Counted from the stretch's first letter, positions 25,748 through 34,925 are shown. The stretch is DNA of 64,000 bases from Sphingomonas psychrolutea (GCF_014636175.1 NZ_BMDW01000017.1:22110-86109); one strand, 5' to 3'. The notes: generated by a model from the letters alone, not told the origin. Numbers and translations are program-made.

Positions 25748-26551
25748 TCAGGCCGTGCGTGCCATAAGGGGATTGTCGTTTGCGGCGGGTTTCAGCACCG
25801 CGCGCGCCTGCAGCAGCGTCGCGACGACCAGCACGGCAGCGGCGAGCGGCGCAGCGTCCGGCGTCGCGAACAGCGCGATGGTACTGCCCCCCAGCGCCAA
25901 TCCTGCGACGCGCCAGCGCGCCGGATCGCGGCGGGTGCCCATCGCGAGCATCAACGCGAGTAGGTCAACGACGGCAAGGACCGCGATATCTGCCCCCGGC
26001 AGCACCGCCGCCATGACCAGCGCGCACAGCAAAGCGGCGTCCGGCACCGTGTGCCGATACAGTTTGCGCACCGAAAACCACGCGGCATAGGCCGCGCCCG
26101 CCCCCACGGTCGCGGCGAGCGCGAGGCCGGTCAGCGGCAAGGCACCAATTCCCGGCAAAGCCTGCGCCAGTACCCAAAGGTTCGGCGCGCCGCGCGACAG
26201 CGGCAGATCGAGCGGGAAGGGGAATGCAGGGGCATCGCCACCGAAAGCGCGCGCCAGCAGGATTGCCGCTGCAACCAGCGCGGCGCACGCCAGCAGCATC
26301 GGCGACGTCCGTCGTTGGATCGCCAAAGCAAGAACAAAGGGGGCGAGCAGCAGCGCTTGCGGATCGCAGCCCAGAGCGACTCCGTACCAGATCAGCAGCG
26401 CGCGGGTATCGTCCTCGGTCGCCGCCAGCACCGCCATCAGGCAGGCGATCGGCCACACCCAGGCGCCGCCAAGCACAAGGCCGAACGGCACCAGCAGCAG
26501 CGGTAACGCAGCGTGCCGGGTGGCGCGGCTGGCGGGGAAACCAAAGGTCAT
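25748..26551 (-). CDS. Integral membrane protein of unknown function
   Basis: A 267-residue protein with about 7-8 hydrophobic helices, for example LPLLLVPFGLVLGGAWVWPIACLMAVLAA. It contains a DDTRALLIWYGVALGCDPQALLLAPFVLALA segment reminiscent of the C-terminal part of bacterial mannosyltransferase-type GT-C proteins, but is too short and lacks the N-terminal catalytic loops. It may be a remnant. It follows the bactofilin gene's upstream side on the same strand, so co-transcription is possible. The start ATG 26551 is chosen because a GGGAAGCGGG site lies upstream; ATG 26566 is also possible. Confidence 0.6.
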   Translation of the reverse strand: MTFGFPASRATRHAALPLLLVPFGLVLGGAWVWPIACLMAVLAATEDDTRALLIWYGVALGCDPQALLLAPFVLALAIQRRTSPMLLACAALVAAAILLARAFGGDAPAFPFPLDLPLSRGAPNLWVLAQALPGIGALPLTGLALAATVGAGAAYAAWFSVRKLYRHTVPDAALLCALVMAAVLPGADIAVLAVVDLLALMLAMGTRRDPARWRVAGLALGGSTIALFATPDAAPLAAAVLVVATLLQARAVLKPAANDNPLMARTA

Positions 26552-26648
26552 CCCGCTTCCCTGCACTGCTGCTGGTTGCGGCGGCGTTAAGGTTGCTTGC
26601 GCCGCGGCGCTGTGGTCAGATATCGATCAGCAAAAACAGGAGGTGAGG

Positions 26649-29600
26649 ATGGCGACATCGGCGATCGAGCGGCCGGGTACTCCTGGTCAAATCCCCGCGC
26701 CTAAGGGCCTGCCCGTCGTCGGCCATCTCCACCAGATCGCGCGCGCTGGGCTGATCGGCCATTTGCTCCATGTCAGCCGCGATTTTCCGCAAGGCATCTT
26801 CAAGCTCAAATTCGGCAGCCGCGTCGCGGTGTTCGTGACCGATCCCGATCTCGTCGCCGAATTGTGCGACGAGACGCGCTTCCGCAAAATGCCGGGGCCG
26901 GGCCTGCGCGTCGTGCGCAAATTCGCTGGCGACGGGTTGTTCACCGCGTTCAGCGAGGAGCCCAATTGGGGCAAGGCGCACCGCATCCTGCTCCCGGCCT
27001 TCAGCCAGCGCGCGATGAAGGGCTATTTCGAGATGATGCTCGAAGTGGCGGATCAGTTGGTGGCGAAATGGTCGCGGCTGTCGGGCACCGACGTGCTCGT
27101 CGCCGACGACATGACGCGCTTCACGCTCGATTCGATCGCGGTCGCTGGCTTCGGGCACCGCTTCGACAGTTTCGAGCGTGAGGAATTGGACAGCTTCCTC
27201 GAAGCACTCGGCCGCGCGCTTGGTGAATCGCTCAACATGATCACGCGCATGCCGCTGCAGCAGCGCTTTGCCAAGAAATCGGCGCGCCAGTTCGAGGCCG
27301 ACATCGCCGAGATGAATGCCCTCGTCGATGGGATCATCACGGAACGGCGCGCGAACCCCAATGACGGGAAGGATCTGCTCAATCTGATGCTCTCGGCGGT
27401 CGATCCCGAGACGGGGGAGGGACTCGACGATCTCAACATCCGCTATCAGGTGCTGACTTTCCTGATCGCCGGGCATGAGACGACCAGCGGCCTGCTGACC
27501 TTCGCGCAGCATTTGCTGCTGCGGCATCCGCACGTGCTGGCGCAGGCTTATGGCGAGGTCGATCGCGTCCTGCCCGGCGACAAGCGCCCCGATTATGCCG
27601 ATATTGCGCAACTCGATGTGATCGAACGCATCCTGAAAGAGGCGCAGCGGCTGTGGCCGACCGCGCCGATCTTCAGCCTCGCGCCGTATGAGGATACGCT
27701 GGTCGGCGGGACCTGGACGCTGCGGAAAGACCGTCCGATCAACGTCTTCTCACCCGGACTTCATCGTAACCCGCAGGTGTGGCCGAGCCCTGACGAATTC
27801 GACATCGACCGCTGGCTGCCCGATGCCGAGGCGGCGCGCCACCCGCATGCCTACAAACCCTTCGGCAACGGGATGCGCGCGTGCATCGGGCGGCAATTCG
27901 CAATGGTCGAGGCGAAGATGGCGCTGGCGATGATCCTGCAAAACTTCGCGATCAGCGATCCGCACGGTTACCGGCTGCGGATCAAGGAGACACTGTCGAT
28001 CAAGCCCGACGATTTCACGATGCGCATCCGGCTGCGCGGCGAGCATGAGCGGATGCGCTTCGGGTCGGCCGGCGCAACGCCCGAGGACGCGCCGGTCGCG
28101 GCGGTGTCCGGCACTGGCCAGCGTTTTACCGTGCTCTATGGCTCATCGCTCGGCACCGCGCGCGACATTGCCGAGGAAATCGCCGAGCGCGCCAATCTCG
28201 ACGGGTTCGAAACCGCAGTGCGATCGATGGACGAGGCGCTGCTGCAGGGCCATTTGCCCGAGGACAAGGTGATCGTCGTCGTCACTGCGACCTATAACGG
28301 CCGCGCGCCCGACACCGCGATCGCGCTCGAACGCGCGATGGATGCCGATACCTTCAAGGACGCCGATTGGGTCGGTGCAAAATTCGCGGTGCTCGGCATC
28401 GGCAATTCGCAATGGCCGAACTACCAGCATTTCCCCAAGCGCGTCGATGCAGCACTGGAGGCGACCGGCGCCGAGCGGCTGCTCCCGCGCGCCGAGGCCG
28501 ATGGCCTGGGCGATTTCGACGGCGCGGTGGCGCAGTTCGTGCGCGATTTGTGGAAGGCGCTGGGCAGCGTCGCCGAGCCGAGCGTCACGAAATCCACGCT
28601 GTCGCTGCACCTGGTCGATACCGCCGACGTCCGCGCGCAGGCGCTGCCCGAACATGCGCAACAGCTCGAAATCGTCGCCAATGACGAGATGGTGCAGCCC
28701 GCCGACGGGCTGTGGGATTTCGCGATCGAGCCACCGCGCCCCTCGACCCGCTTCATCCGCATCCGCTTGCCCGAGGGGCAGCGCTATCACACCGGCGACC
28801 ATGTCGCGATTTACGCGCACAACCGGCCCGAACTGGTGACGCGCGCGATCGAACGGCTCGGGCTCGCGGGCGCCACGCAGGTACGGCTCGACGGGCAGGG
28901 CGGGCGTTTCCATCACCTTCCGTTAGGGCAGACGGTGACGGTGCGGCAGTTGCTCACCGATTTCGTCGAACTTTCCGACACGCTCCCCAAACGCGCGCTC
29001 GCGGTGGTGGCGGCGCAGACGCGATGCCCGGATACCAAGAGCAAGCTGGCCGCGCTGGAAGCGGCGTACGACGCCGAGGTCGCGGGCAAACGCCTGTCGT
29101 TGCTCGATGTGCTCGAACAGCATCCCGCCGCAGAACTGTCGCTCGACAGTCTGGTCGAACTCTCGCCCGCGATCGCACCGCGCTTTTATTCGATCGCGTC
29201 GAGCCCGCTCGATGACCCGCACATCGCCGATCTGATCGTCGGCACGATGGCCGCACCCGCCTGGTCTGGCCTCGGCGAGCATCGCGGTTTCGCGAGCGGC
29301 TATATGCAGCATGTTGCGCCCGGCGATCAGGTGTTCGGCTATATCCGCCGCCCCAACCCGCCTTTTGCGCCGCCCGCCGACCCGTCGGTGCCGATGATCC
29401 TGATCGGCCCCGGCACCGGCTTCGCCCCGCTACGCGGCTTCCTCGCCGAACGCGCCGCGCAAGCCGCAGCGGGCCAGGCGATCGCAAAGAGCCTGCTGTT
29501 TTTCGGCTGCCGCCACCCCGACCACGATTGGTTCTGCCGCGAAGAGGTGGAGCGCTGGGCGGCGGCGGGGATCGTCGACCCGTACCTCGCCTTCTCCGCC

Positions 29601-29855
29601 GTCCCGAGCCATCCGTGGAAGTTCGTGCAGGACGCGCTCTGGGCCGAACAGGAGCGCGTCTGGGCGGCGATCGAGGCGGGCGCGCACATCTTCCTGTGCG
29701 GCGACGGCAAGTTCATGGCGCCGGCTGTGCGCGACACGCTGATCCGCATCCAGATGCAGCAAGTCGGCGACGAACACGCGCAGGGCTCGGACTGGCTCAA
29801 CGCGATGATCGAGGATGGGCGCTTCCATCAGGACGTCTTCGGGTTTGGGAAGTAG
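26649..29855 (+). CDS. Self-sufficient cytochrome P450-reductase fusion (CYP102-type)
   Basis: A 1068-residue fusion of P450 (about 1-470), FMN flavodoxin-like (about 490-640) and FAD/NADPH reductase (about 660-1068) domains, the layout of Bacillus P450 BM3 (1048 aa). Seen are the I-helix AGHETTS with the oxygen-activating Thr, the EAQR helix, the haem loop FGNGMRACIGRQFA with the Cys ligand, the FMN loop YGSSLGTARDIAEE, the FAD motif RFYSIASSP and the NADPH part GPGTGFAPLRGF. It is predicted to hydroxylate fatty acids subterminally. An AGGAGGTGAGG site precedes ATG 26649. It is immediately followed by a repeat pair and then storage-lipid genes, a suggestive but unproved link. Confidence 0.95.
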   Translation: MATSAIERPGTPGQIPAPKGLPVVGHLHQIARAGLIGHLLHVSRDFPQGIFKLKFGSRVAVFVTDPDLVAELCDETRFRKMPGPGLRVVRKFAGDGLFTAFSEEPNWGKAHRILLPAFSQRAMKGYFEMMLEVADQLVAKWSRLSGTDVLVADDMTRFTLDSIAVAGFGHRFDSFEREELDSFLEALGRALGESLNMITRMPLQQRFAKKSARQFEADIAEMNALVDGIITERRANPNDGKDLLNLMLSAVDPETGEGLDDLNIRYQVLTFLIAGHETTSGLLTFAQHLLLRHPHVLAQAYGEVDRVLPGDKRPDYADIAQLDVIERILKEAQRLWPTAPIFSLAPYEDTLVGGTWTLRKDRPINVFSPGLHRNPQVWPSPDEFDIDRWLPDAEAARHPHAYKPFGNGMRACIGRQFAMVEAKMALAMILQNFAISDPHGYRLRIKETLSIKPDDFTMRIRLRGEHERMRFGSAGATPEDAPVAAVSGTGQRFTVLYGSSLGTARDIAEEIAERANLDGFETAVRSMDEALLQGHLPEDKVIVVVTATYNGRAPDTAIALERAMDADTFKDADWVGAKFAVLGIGNSQWPNYQHFPKRVDAALEATGAERLLPRAEADGLGDFDGAVAQFVRDLWKALGSVAEPSVTKSTLSLHLVDTADVRAQALPEHAQQLEIVANDEMVQPADGLWDFAIEPPRPSTRFIRIRLPEGQRYHTGDHVAIYAHNRPELVTRAIERLGLAGATQVRLDGQGGRFHHLPLGQTVTVRQLLTDFVELSDTLPKRALAVVAAQTRCPDTKSKLAALEAAYDAEVAGKRLSLLDVLEQHPAAELSLDSLVELSPAIAPRFYSIASSPLDDPHIADLIVGTMAAPAWSGLGEHRGFASGYMQHVAPGDQVFGYIRRPNPPFAPPADPSVPMILIGPGTGFAPLRGFLAERAAQAAAGQAIAKSLLFFGCRHPDHDWFCREEVERWAAAGIVDPYLAFSAVPSHPWKFVQDALWAEQERVWAAIEAGAHIFLCGDGKFMAPAVRDTLIRIQMQQVGDEHAQGSDWLNAMIEDGRFHQDVFGFGK

Positions 29856-29906
29856 GGCTTGGCGGATATTGCCGATGCCGCCGAGGTCATTTGCAAGCGA
29901 TCTTCC

Positions 29907-30100
29907 GTCACCCCGGCCTTGTTCCGGGGTCCACCGCGGAGCAAGTGCGCGCAAAGCAGTTGGAGCGCTGTCGGCGAGACTGGAAAAGCGATCTCACCGA
30001 GTATGAGCATCCGACGTGGAAGAATCTTGCGGTCGACTCGGCTTAGCGCCCCGACGGAGTGCTTGGGGCCCGGCGGACCCCGCCACAAGGCCGGGGTGAC
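29907..30100. repeat. Inverted pair of GTCACCCCGGCC repeats
   Basis: First copy GTCACCCCGGCC...CCGGGGTCCACC (29907-29934) on the + strand, second copy in inverse (GGACCCCGCC...GGCCGGGGTGAC, ending 30100), about 140 bp apart. This gap between the P450 and wax synthase genes (29856-30188) contains no other supported gene. The arrangement matches 19366-19475 and 33175-33332. Confidence 0.75.
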
Positions 30101-30188
30101 GGTGATGTGCAAGGCTTGCCTTGCTCGCGTCGCCGGTCCACCATCTCCCCAGCGGCGCACGAAGACGCCCAGCAGTGGAGAGCCACCG

Positions 30189-31694
30189 ATGCTACAACTC
30201 AGCGGGCAGGACGCGTCGTTCGTCTACCTCGAAACGCCGCATACGCCGATGCATATCGGCTCGGTCGGCATCTATGATCCGTCCACCGCACCCGGCGGGT
30301 TCGTCCGCTTCAAGGACATTTTGAGCTTCATCCAGAGCCGCCTCGGCGGCGCGCGGAGTTTCCGGCAGCGGCTGGTGCGCGTGCCGTTCGATCTTGATCA
30401 TCCGTACTGGATCGAGGACCCCGAATTCGACATCGAATTCCACGTCCGCCACATCGCGCTGCCCAAGCCGGGCGACTGGCGGCAGCTCTGCATCCAGGTC
30501 GCGCGGCTGCATGCGCGGCCGATGGACCTCAGCAAGCCGCTGTGGGAATTCACCATTCTCGAAGGGCTCGACAATGTCGAAGGTTTGCCGCCGGGCTGTT
30601 TCGCGCTGATCGCCAAGGTGCACCACGCCGCGATCGACGGCATGTCGGGGGTCGAGATGTCGGCGGCGCTCCACGATATCGACGCCAACATGACGCCGCC
30701 GACCGCGACCGACGACTGGCGGCCCGAGCACATGCCGGGTGTCGCCGATCTGCTGACGCGCAGCTATTTCAATTCGCTGCTGCAACCGATGCGCGTGGTC
30801 GAGACGATCGGGCGCTCGCTCCCCGGCATGGCCAAGCTCACCGCCAGCGTGACCAAGGGCGACGTCAGCTTGGCCGGCACCAAGCTCGCACCGAAGACGC
30901 GCTTCAACGCCAAGGTCTCGGCGCATCGCGTGTTCGATGCCGCCGCGTTCAAACTCGCCGACATCCGCGCGATCAAGGACGCAGTGCCGGGTGCCACCGT
31001 CAACGACGTCATCCTCGCGATCGTCGGTGGCGGCCTCCGAGGATATCTCGAAGCCAAGGGTGAACTGCCCAAAGACACGCTGACCGCGATGGCGCCGATT
31101 TCGGTGCGCGGGGAGGGGGAGAAAGCCGCGCTCGGCAACCTCGTCTCGGCGATGGTGGTCGGCTTGGGGACGCAGATCGAAGACCCGCTCGTACGGCTGC
31201 GCTTCGTCCATGGCGAGGCCGCCAATTCCAAGGCGATGACCGGCGCGGTCGGCGCGCGCACGCTGACCGATTACAGCCAGTTGATCCCCTCCGGCCTCGC
31301 CGGGCTCGCCGCGCGGCTTTACACCCGCGTGGGCGCGGCGAATGCCCACGCCCCGGTGTTCAATTGCGTCGTGACGAACGTGCCGGGCAGCCGCATCCCG
31401 CTTTATTTCGGCGGGGCGAAGATGGTCGCGATGTACGGCACCGGGCCGGTGTTCGACGGGATGGGCCTGATCAACACGATCTACTCCTATACCGATACGA
31501 TCGCGATCAGCTTCACCAGCGACCGCGCGATGATGCCCGATCCGGAGGCCTATGCTGCTGCGCTGACCGCCGCGTTCGAGGCGTTGAAGGCCGCCGCCGC
31601 CGCTCCAAAACCGGTGGCGCCCAAGCCCCCCAAATCCCCCCCGCCTGCGCCCAAAAAGGCGAAGGCATCCAAGCAGAAGGAACTGACCGCATGA
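30189..31694 (+). CDS. Wax ester synthase / diacylglycerol acyltransferase
   Basis: A 501-residue WS/DGAT family protein that joins acyl-CoA to fatty alcohol or diacylglycerol, making wax esters or triacylglycerol in lipid bodies. The catalytic motif HHxxxDG is HHAAIDG (H145, H146, D150). The family landmarks MLQLSGQDASFVYLETP at the N-terminus, PLWEF, and NDVILAIVGGGLR are present. The C-terminus (last 40 residues) is Ala/Pro/Lys-rich and looks disordered. The ATG at 30189 has a GGAGAGCC site. Its stop overlaps the phasin start (ATGA), coupling the two. Confidence 0.93.
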   Translation: MLQLSGQDASFVYLETPHTPMHIGSVGIYDPSTAPGGFVRFKDILSFIQSRLGGARSFRQRLVRVPFDLDHPYWIEDPEFDIEFHVRHIALPKPGDWRQLCIQVARLHARPMDLSKPLWEFTILEGLDNVEGLPPGCFALIAKVHHAAIDGMSGVEMSAALHDIDANMTPPTATDDWRPEHMPGVADLLTRSYFNSLLQPMRVVETIGRSLPGMAKLTASVTKGDVSLAGTKLAPKTRFNAKVSAHRVFDAAAFKLADIRAIKDAVPGATVNDVILAIVGGGLRGYLEAKGELPKDTLTAMAPISVRGEGEKAALGNLVSAMVVGLGTQIEDPLVRLRFVHGEAANSKAMTGAVGARTLTDYSQLIPSGLAGLAARLYTRVGAANAHAPVFNCVVTNVPGSRIPLYFGGAKMVAMYGTGPVFDGMGLINTIYSYTDTIAISFTSDRAMMPDPEAYAAALTAAFEALKAAAAAPKPVAPKPPKSPPPAPKKAKASKQKELTA

Positions 31695-32020
31695 CCGACA
31701 AGATCCGCGATACGTTCGAAAAAATGGCCGACCCCGTCAAGAAAGCCGGCGAAGCGCTCCGCGATGCCGGGAGCAAGATGAGCGAATCCACCTCGACCGT
31801 CGGGCTCAAGATGCTCGATCAGGCCGAAGCCAATACGCGCGAAGCGTTCCAGGCGATGCGCGCCGCCGCCGGGGCCAAGGACCTGTCCGAAGTGATGAAA
31901 ATCCAGGGCGATTTCATCCGCGAACAGGGCACGCGCAGCATGGGCCAGGCGCGCGAAATCGGCGAGCTGATCATGCAATTCGGCCGTGACGCGGTGAGCA
32001 CGGTGCGCGGCGAGAAATAA
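31691..32020 (+). CDS. Phasin family protein
   Basis: A 109-residue amphipathic, helix-rich protein of the phasin family, which coats polyhydroxyalkanoate granules. It begins MTDKIRDTFEKMADPVKKAGEA and has the family's Ala/Glu/Lys-rich helices (GLKMLDQAEANTREAFQAMR, IGELIMQFGRDAVST). It overlaps the wax synthase by 4 bp (ATGA), so it might coat neutral-lipid bodies instead. phaC lies 3 kb downstream on the other strand. Confidence 0.88.
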   Translation: MTDKIRDTFEKMADPVKKAGEALRDAGSKMSESTSTVGLKMLDQAEANTREAFQAMRAAAGAKDLSEVMKIQGDFIREQGTRSMGQAREIGELIMQFGRDAVSTVRGEK

Positions 32021-32078
32021 CGAGGGATGCGCGGACCGGCCCTCGTGCCGATCCGCGCCGCATGCTACGATCCTGACG

Positions 32079-32552
32079 ATGAACGCACCCACCCCGCCCG
32101 ACCCGACGCCGCCCGCGAACGACATGATCGCCGACAGTTCGTTCAAGCCGACGGTCAGCGGCACCGAACACGTCGTCGCCGCAGCGGCGTTTCATCTGGT
32201 CGAGCGCGTCCTGCTGATCCTCGTCGCGCTGATGACGATCGGCGGCGCGCTGACCGAGATTGTCGGGATTTACCAGACGCGCTCGATTACGCTCGCCGAC
32301 ATCTTGCAGATGTTCCTCTATACCGAGGTGATCGGCATGGTCAGCGTGTTCTACACCGGCAAGGGCGCGACCTTCATCTACCCGATCTTCATCGCGATGA
32401 CCGCGCTCGCCCGTCTGATCGTGCTGCAAAGCAAGGAAATGGCGCCGGAGAATATCGTGTTCGAAGCGAGCGCGATCCTGCTGCTCGCGGTCGCGGCGGT
32501 GGTGATTACGCGGATCAGTCGGCCGGGGGCGGTGGGGGAGAAGGTGGGGTGA
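32079..32552 (+). CDS. PsiE family membrane protein
   Basis: A 157-residue protein with four hydrophobic helices matching the phosphate-starvation-inducible PsiE family: VERVLLILVALMTIGGALTEIVGIY, LADILQMFLYTEVIGMVSVFY, TFIYPIFIAMTALARLIVLQ and ILLLAVAAVVITRIS. Function is unknown; E. coli psiE is under PhoB and cAMP control. No obvious PHO box lies upstream here. It stands 58 bp after the phasin gene and may be co-transcribed. Confidence 0.85.
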   Translation: MNAPTPPDPTPPANDMIADSSFKPTVSGTEHVVAAAAFHLVERVLLILVALMTIGGALTEIVGIYQTRSITLADILQMFLYTEVIGMVSVFYTGKGATFIYPIFIAMTALARLIVLQSKEMAPENIVFEASAILLLAVAAVVITRISRPGAVGEKVG

Positions 32553-32645
32553 GTGGGGCAGGGCGTCGGGCGAGGCGCTGAACGGCCGGACAAGTTGGAA
32601 AGCAGATGCTGTGGCGTAGCCGTCAAAGCGGGACTAGCTCTGGCT

Positions 32646-33089
32646 ATGAAGCGCATCAGTTTCTTCCTTATCGCGATGATGTTCTTGGGCGGCTGTCATC
32701 ACCAGACGACCTACGCCAAGGGATGTGGTGGTTTGTCTTCGAACTGGATAACTCCGCGTGATGGACGGGGCATTATGTCGCTTCTAAGCGTTATCACCGT
32801 TCGCGCGGACGGCTCATTACAATGGAACGGTAAGAGCGTTTCGGACACCACGCTCAAAACTTATCTACAGGAAACAGCGACGCTGAACCCCGTGCCGGTG
32901 GTGCAGATCAGGTTTGCGCCGGACGTTGATTGCGATGCAGTGGCTCGGCTGCGTCGGCTGGTATCCGACACTCTAGATTGCAAGTTCGGTCAGTGCGCAG
33001 AGGGTAGTGGGAGATGGTGGCGTATTGGCGATGTCGGACCGCCCTTCGAAGCATACGATCCGCAACCAACCTTGCCGCCAAAGCAATAA
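32646..33089 (+). CDS. Lipoprotein with ExbD/TolR-like fold
   Basis: A 147-residue predicted lipoprotein: signal peptide MKRISFFLIAMMFLGGC with a lipobox LGGC (Cys at 17). The mature part resembles the periplasmic domain of ExbD/TolR-type proteins (ITVRADGSLQWNGKSVSDTTLKTYLQ, PVPVVQIRFAPDVDCDAVARLRRLV) and has five further cysteines, in KGC, DCDA, LDCKF and QCAEG. No membrane helix for an ExbD is present, so it may be a stand-alone scaffold. Its codon usage is more AT-rich than its neighbours, suggesting foreign or fast-evolving origin. Confidence 0.7.
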   Translation: MKRISFFLIAMMFLGGCHHQTTYAKGCGGLSSNWITPRDGRGIMSLLSVITVRADGSLQWNGKSVSDTTLKTYLQETATLNPVPVVQIRFAPDVDCDAVARLRRLVSDTLDCKFGQCAEGSGRWWRIGDVGPPFEAYDPQPTLPPKQ

Positions 33090-33174
33090 GCAGCCTTTCA
33101 GCTTTTGGGCGGTATGATCGCCACGGCGGTGCTTGAACGAAGAGCAGTGGCGGGTCCCAGGGGACGTAAGAATC

Positions 33175-33332
33175 GTCACCCCGGCCTTGTGCCGGGGTCC
33201 ACCATGCCGCGATCGCACAGTCGGCGGCGGTAGGCCGAACCCAGGTACAAGATCAGTCCACGCCGAATCGCGATCGATCGTCATGGGCAGTATTTTGCCG
33301 CGCGGTGGACCCCGGCACAAGGCCGGGGTGAC
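33175..33332. repeat. Inverted pair of GTCACCCCGGCC repeats in a 455-bp gap
   Basis: Copy 1 GTCACCCCGGCC...CCGGGGTCCACC (33175-33202), copy 2 inverse GGTGGACCCCGGC...GGCCGGGGTGAC (33304-33332), about 100 bp apart. The surrounding gap (33090-33544) contains no supported gene. A short hairpin GCGATCGGCC... near 33486 is possible but weak. Confidence 0.75.
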
Positions 33333-33544
33333 AGCGAACCACGTTTGCAAACGAGGCGCGCGAGTGGGTGGTTTTAGTCACGCACAAGCCTTTCCTACAC
33401 GCACCTGATTTGCGAGACCCTCGACGTGCTCTTTCCACCGTCGATCACCCCCTCGCAAACGACAGCGGCCGACCGCTGAACGTCAGCGATCGGCCGTACG
33501 AATGTTCGTCAATGCCCTAACTTTAGTGACTTTACGCGCCGCCC

Positions 33545-34336
33545 TCAGGCATGCCCCGCAAACGGATAGACCAACGCGCGCAACCCGCGGCGCGAGAACG
33601 GGTGCCAATCGCCCTCGGCTTGCGCCAGCCGGTCGGCCACCGCGTAGAGCACCGCCGGGTTGACGCCGAGGCCGCAATGGCTGCCATGGACTTCGATATT
33701 GTCGGTCTCGGCCGAGCGTGGCTCGACGCAGTTCTGCCAGGCGACGACGCCGTCCTCGCGCGTGTAGATCGAGGTCGAGGGTACGGGCGGCGGGCTGGCG
33801 CTTTCGCGGAGTTGCTCGGTCACGTCGGCATCGTCGATCTTCTGGCCGGTCAGCATTTCATAGGCGCGCCAGACATTGGTCGCCTTGGGCGTGCCGGTGA
33901 AGGGCGATCCGAGCGATATGACCTGGCGCACCGCATCGGGCGCGCGCCGCGCGAGCTGGCGCGCCATCACGCCGCCGAGGCTCCAGCCGATCAAGCTGAC
34001 CTTCTGTCCCGTCGCCTCGTGGATCGCGTGCAACCGCGCGATCAATTTCTCGCCCTGCATCCCGATCGCCTTGGGGCCGAGATTGCGCCCGAGATCCCAG
34101 GTATGCGCATCATAGCCGATCTGCGTCAGATAGCGGCGCAGGACGGTGGTCGAAATGTCGCTCGTCACGAAGCCCGGCAGGACCATCACCGGATGCCCGT
34201 CGCCGCGCGGCGCGCTGGCGAGGAAGGGGGCCGCCATGCCGAGGCTCGACAATTCCGCCAGCGCGCGCGGCAATTCGGTCAGCGCCAGCAACGCGGAGGG
34301 CGGGGCGACCTGTGTCGTCGCATGGGGGGTGGGCAT
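33545..34336 (-). CDS. Alpha/beta hydrolase (lipase-like)
   Basis: A 263-residue alpha/beta hydrolase, similar in layout to triacylglycerol lipases of the EstA/LipA type. The nucleophile elbow is GWSLGG in VSLIGWSLGGVMAR, the oxyanion strand VMVLPGF, and a C-terminal His in NIEVHGSHCGLGVNP. The Asp lies in the region between. No signal peptide is visible, so it is cytoplasmic. Given the neighbours phaC and wax synthase, it could attack stored polyester or lipid, but this is a guess. GGAAGGAA precedes the ATG at 34336. Confidence 0.85.
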   Translation of the reverse strand: MPTPHATTQVAPPSALLALTELPRALAELSSLGMAAPFLASAPRGDGHPVMVLPGFVTSDISTTVLRRYLTQIGYDAHTWDLGRNLGPKAIGMQGEKLIARLHAIHEATGQKVSLIGWSLGGVMARQLARRAPDAVRQVISLGSPFTGTPKATNVWRAYEMLTGQKIDDADVTEQLRESASPPPVPSTSIYTREDGVVAWQNCVEPRSAETDNIEVHGSHCGLGVNPAVLYAVADRLAQAEGDWHPFSRRGLRALVYPFAGHA

Positions 34337-34354
34337 CGGGCGTTCCTTCCTTGA

Positions 34355-34381
34355 ATTGCAGTCTAAACGTGCTGCATTGCA
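34355..34381 (-). promoter_or_regulatory. TGC/GCA repeat upstream of the hydrolase, PhaR-like candidate
   Basis: ATTGCA (34355-34360) followed by GTGCTGCA (34370-34377) and TGC-ATT-GCA (34373-34381). PhaR repressors of PHA genes bind TGC/GCA inverted repeats in Paracoccus and Rhodobacter. It lies 19-45 bp upstream of the hydrolase start and resembles the site upstream of phaE. Confidence 0.3.
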
Positions 34382-34388
34382 ATATGTT

Positions 34389-34925
34389 TCAATCCTCGAC
34401 CCCGAACGCGCGGTGTTGCGCCGCGACGCGCGCGACATCATGGCTTAATATAGCGAGATCGAAGGCATTTCCGGCGCGATCGCGCACCTGATCTTTCAGC
34501 AGCGCCTCGGCGCGGAACCCGAGGCTTTCGAACAGCATGACCGACCCGACCTGATCGGGCGTCATTTGCGCGGTCAGCTTGGCGATGCCGCGCTCCATTG
34601 CGATCGAATACATCCCCTCGAGCAAATCGCGCCCGAGCCCGGCGCCGCGTTTCGAGGGGGATACGAGTAGTCGCACCTCGCCGACATGCGCGCTCCACCC
34701 GAGCGGATCGCGCACCAACGCAGCGGTGCCGACGAACTGGCCATTTTCCTCGGCGATGAGGCTGTCGATCCAACCCTCAGCAATCGCCTCGACCCAGGCC
34801 GCGATCACGCGCGGATGCTTCAGGTCGCGGCCGAGGAAGAGCAAATCATGCTCGGGCAGGGTTTCCGCAAAGGCGAGCATCGCTGCTGCATCCTTGGCCT
34901 CGAACCGGCGGATGTGATGGCTCAT
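34389..34925 (-). CDS. GNAT-family acetyltransferase
   Basis: A 178-residue GNAT protein. The acetyl-CoA loop is in VRLLVSPSKRGAGLGRDLLEGMYSIA (the R/Q-x-x-G-x-G/A motif as KRGAGLGR). The N-terminal strand-helix is SHHIRRFEAKDAAAMLAFAETLPEHD. Its target is unknown. The start ATG at 34925 overlaps the phaC stop (ATGA), so translation is coupled to phaC. It is the last gene of the phaE-phaC-GNAT operon. Confidence 0.88.
   Translation of the reverse strand: MSHHIRRFEAKDAAAMLAFAETLPEHDLLFLGRDLKHPRVIAAWVEAIAEGWIDSLIAEENGQFVGTAALVRDPLGWSAHVGEVRLLVSPSKRGAGLGRDLLEGMYSIAMERGIAKLTAQMTPDQVGSVMLFESLGFRAEALLKDQVRDRAGNAFDLAILSHDVARVAAQHRAFGVED

Noticed and set aside
32000..32080. PHO box upstream of psiE
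   Set aside because: No sequence resembling CTGTCAT repeats is present, despite phosphate control of psiE in E. coli.
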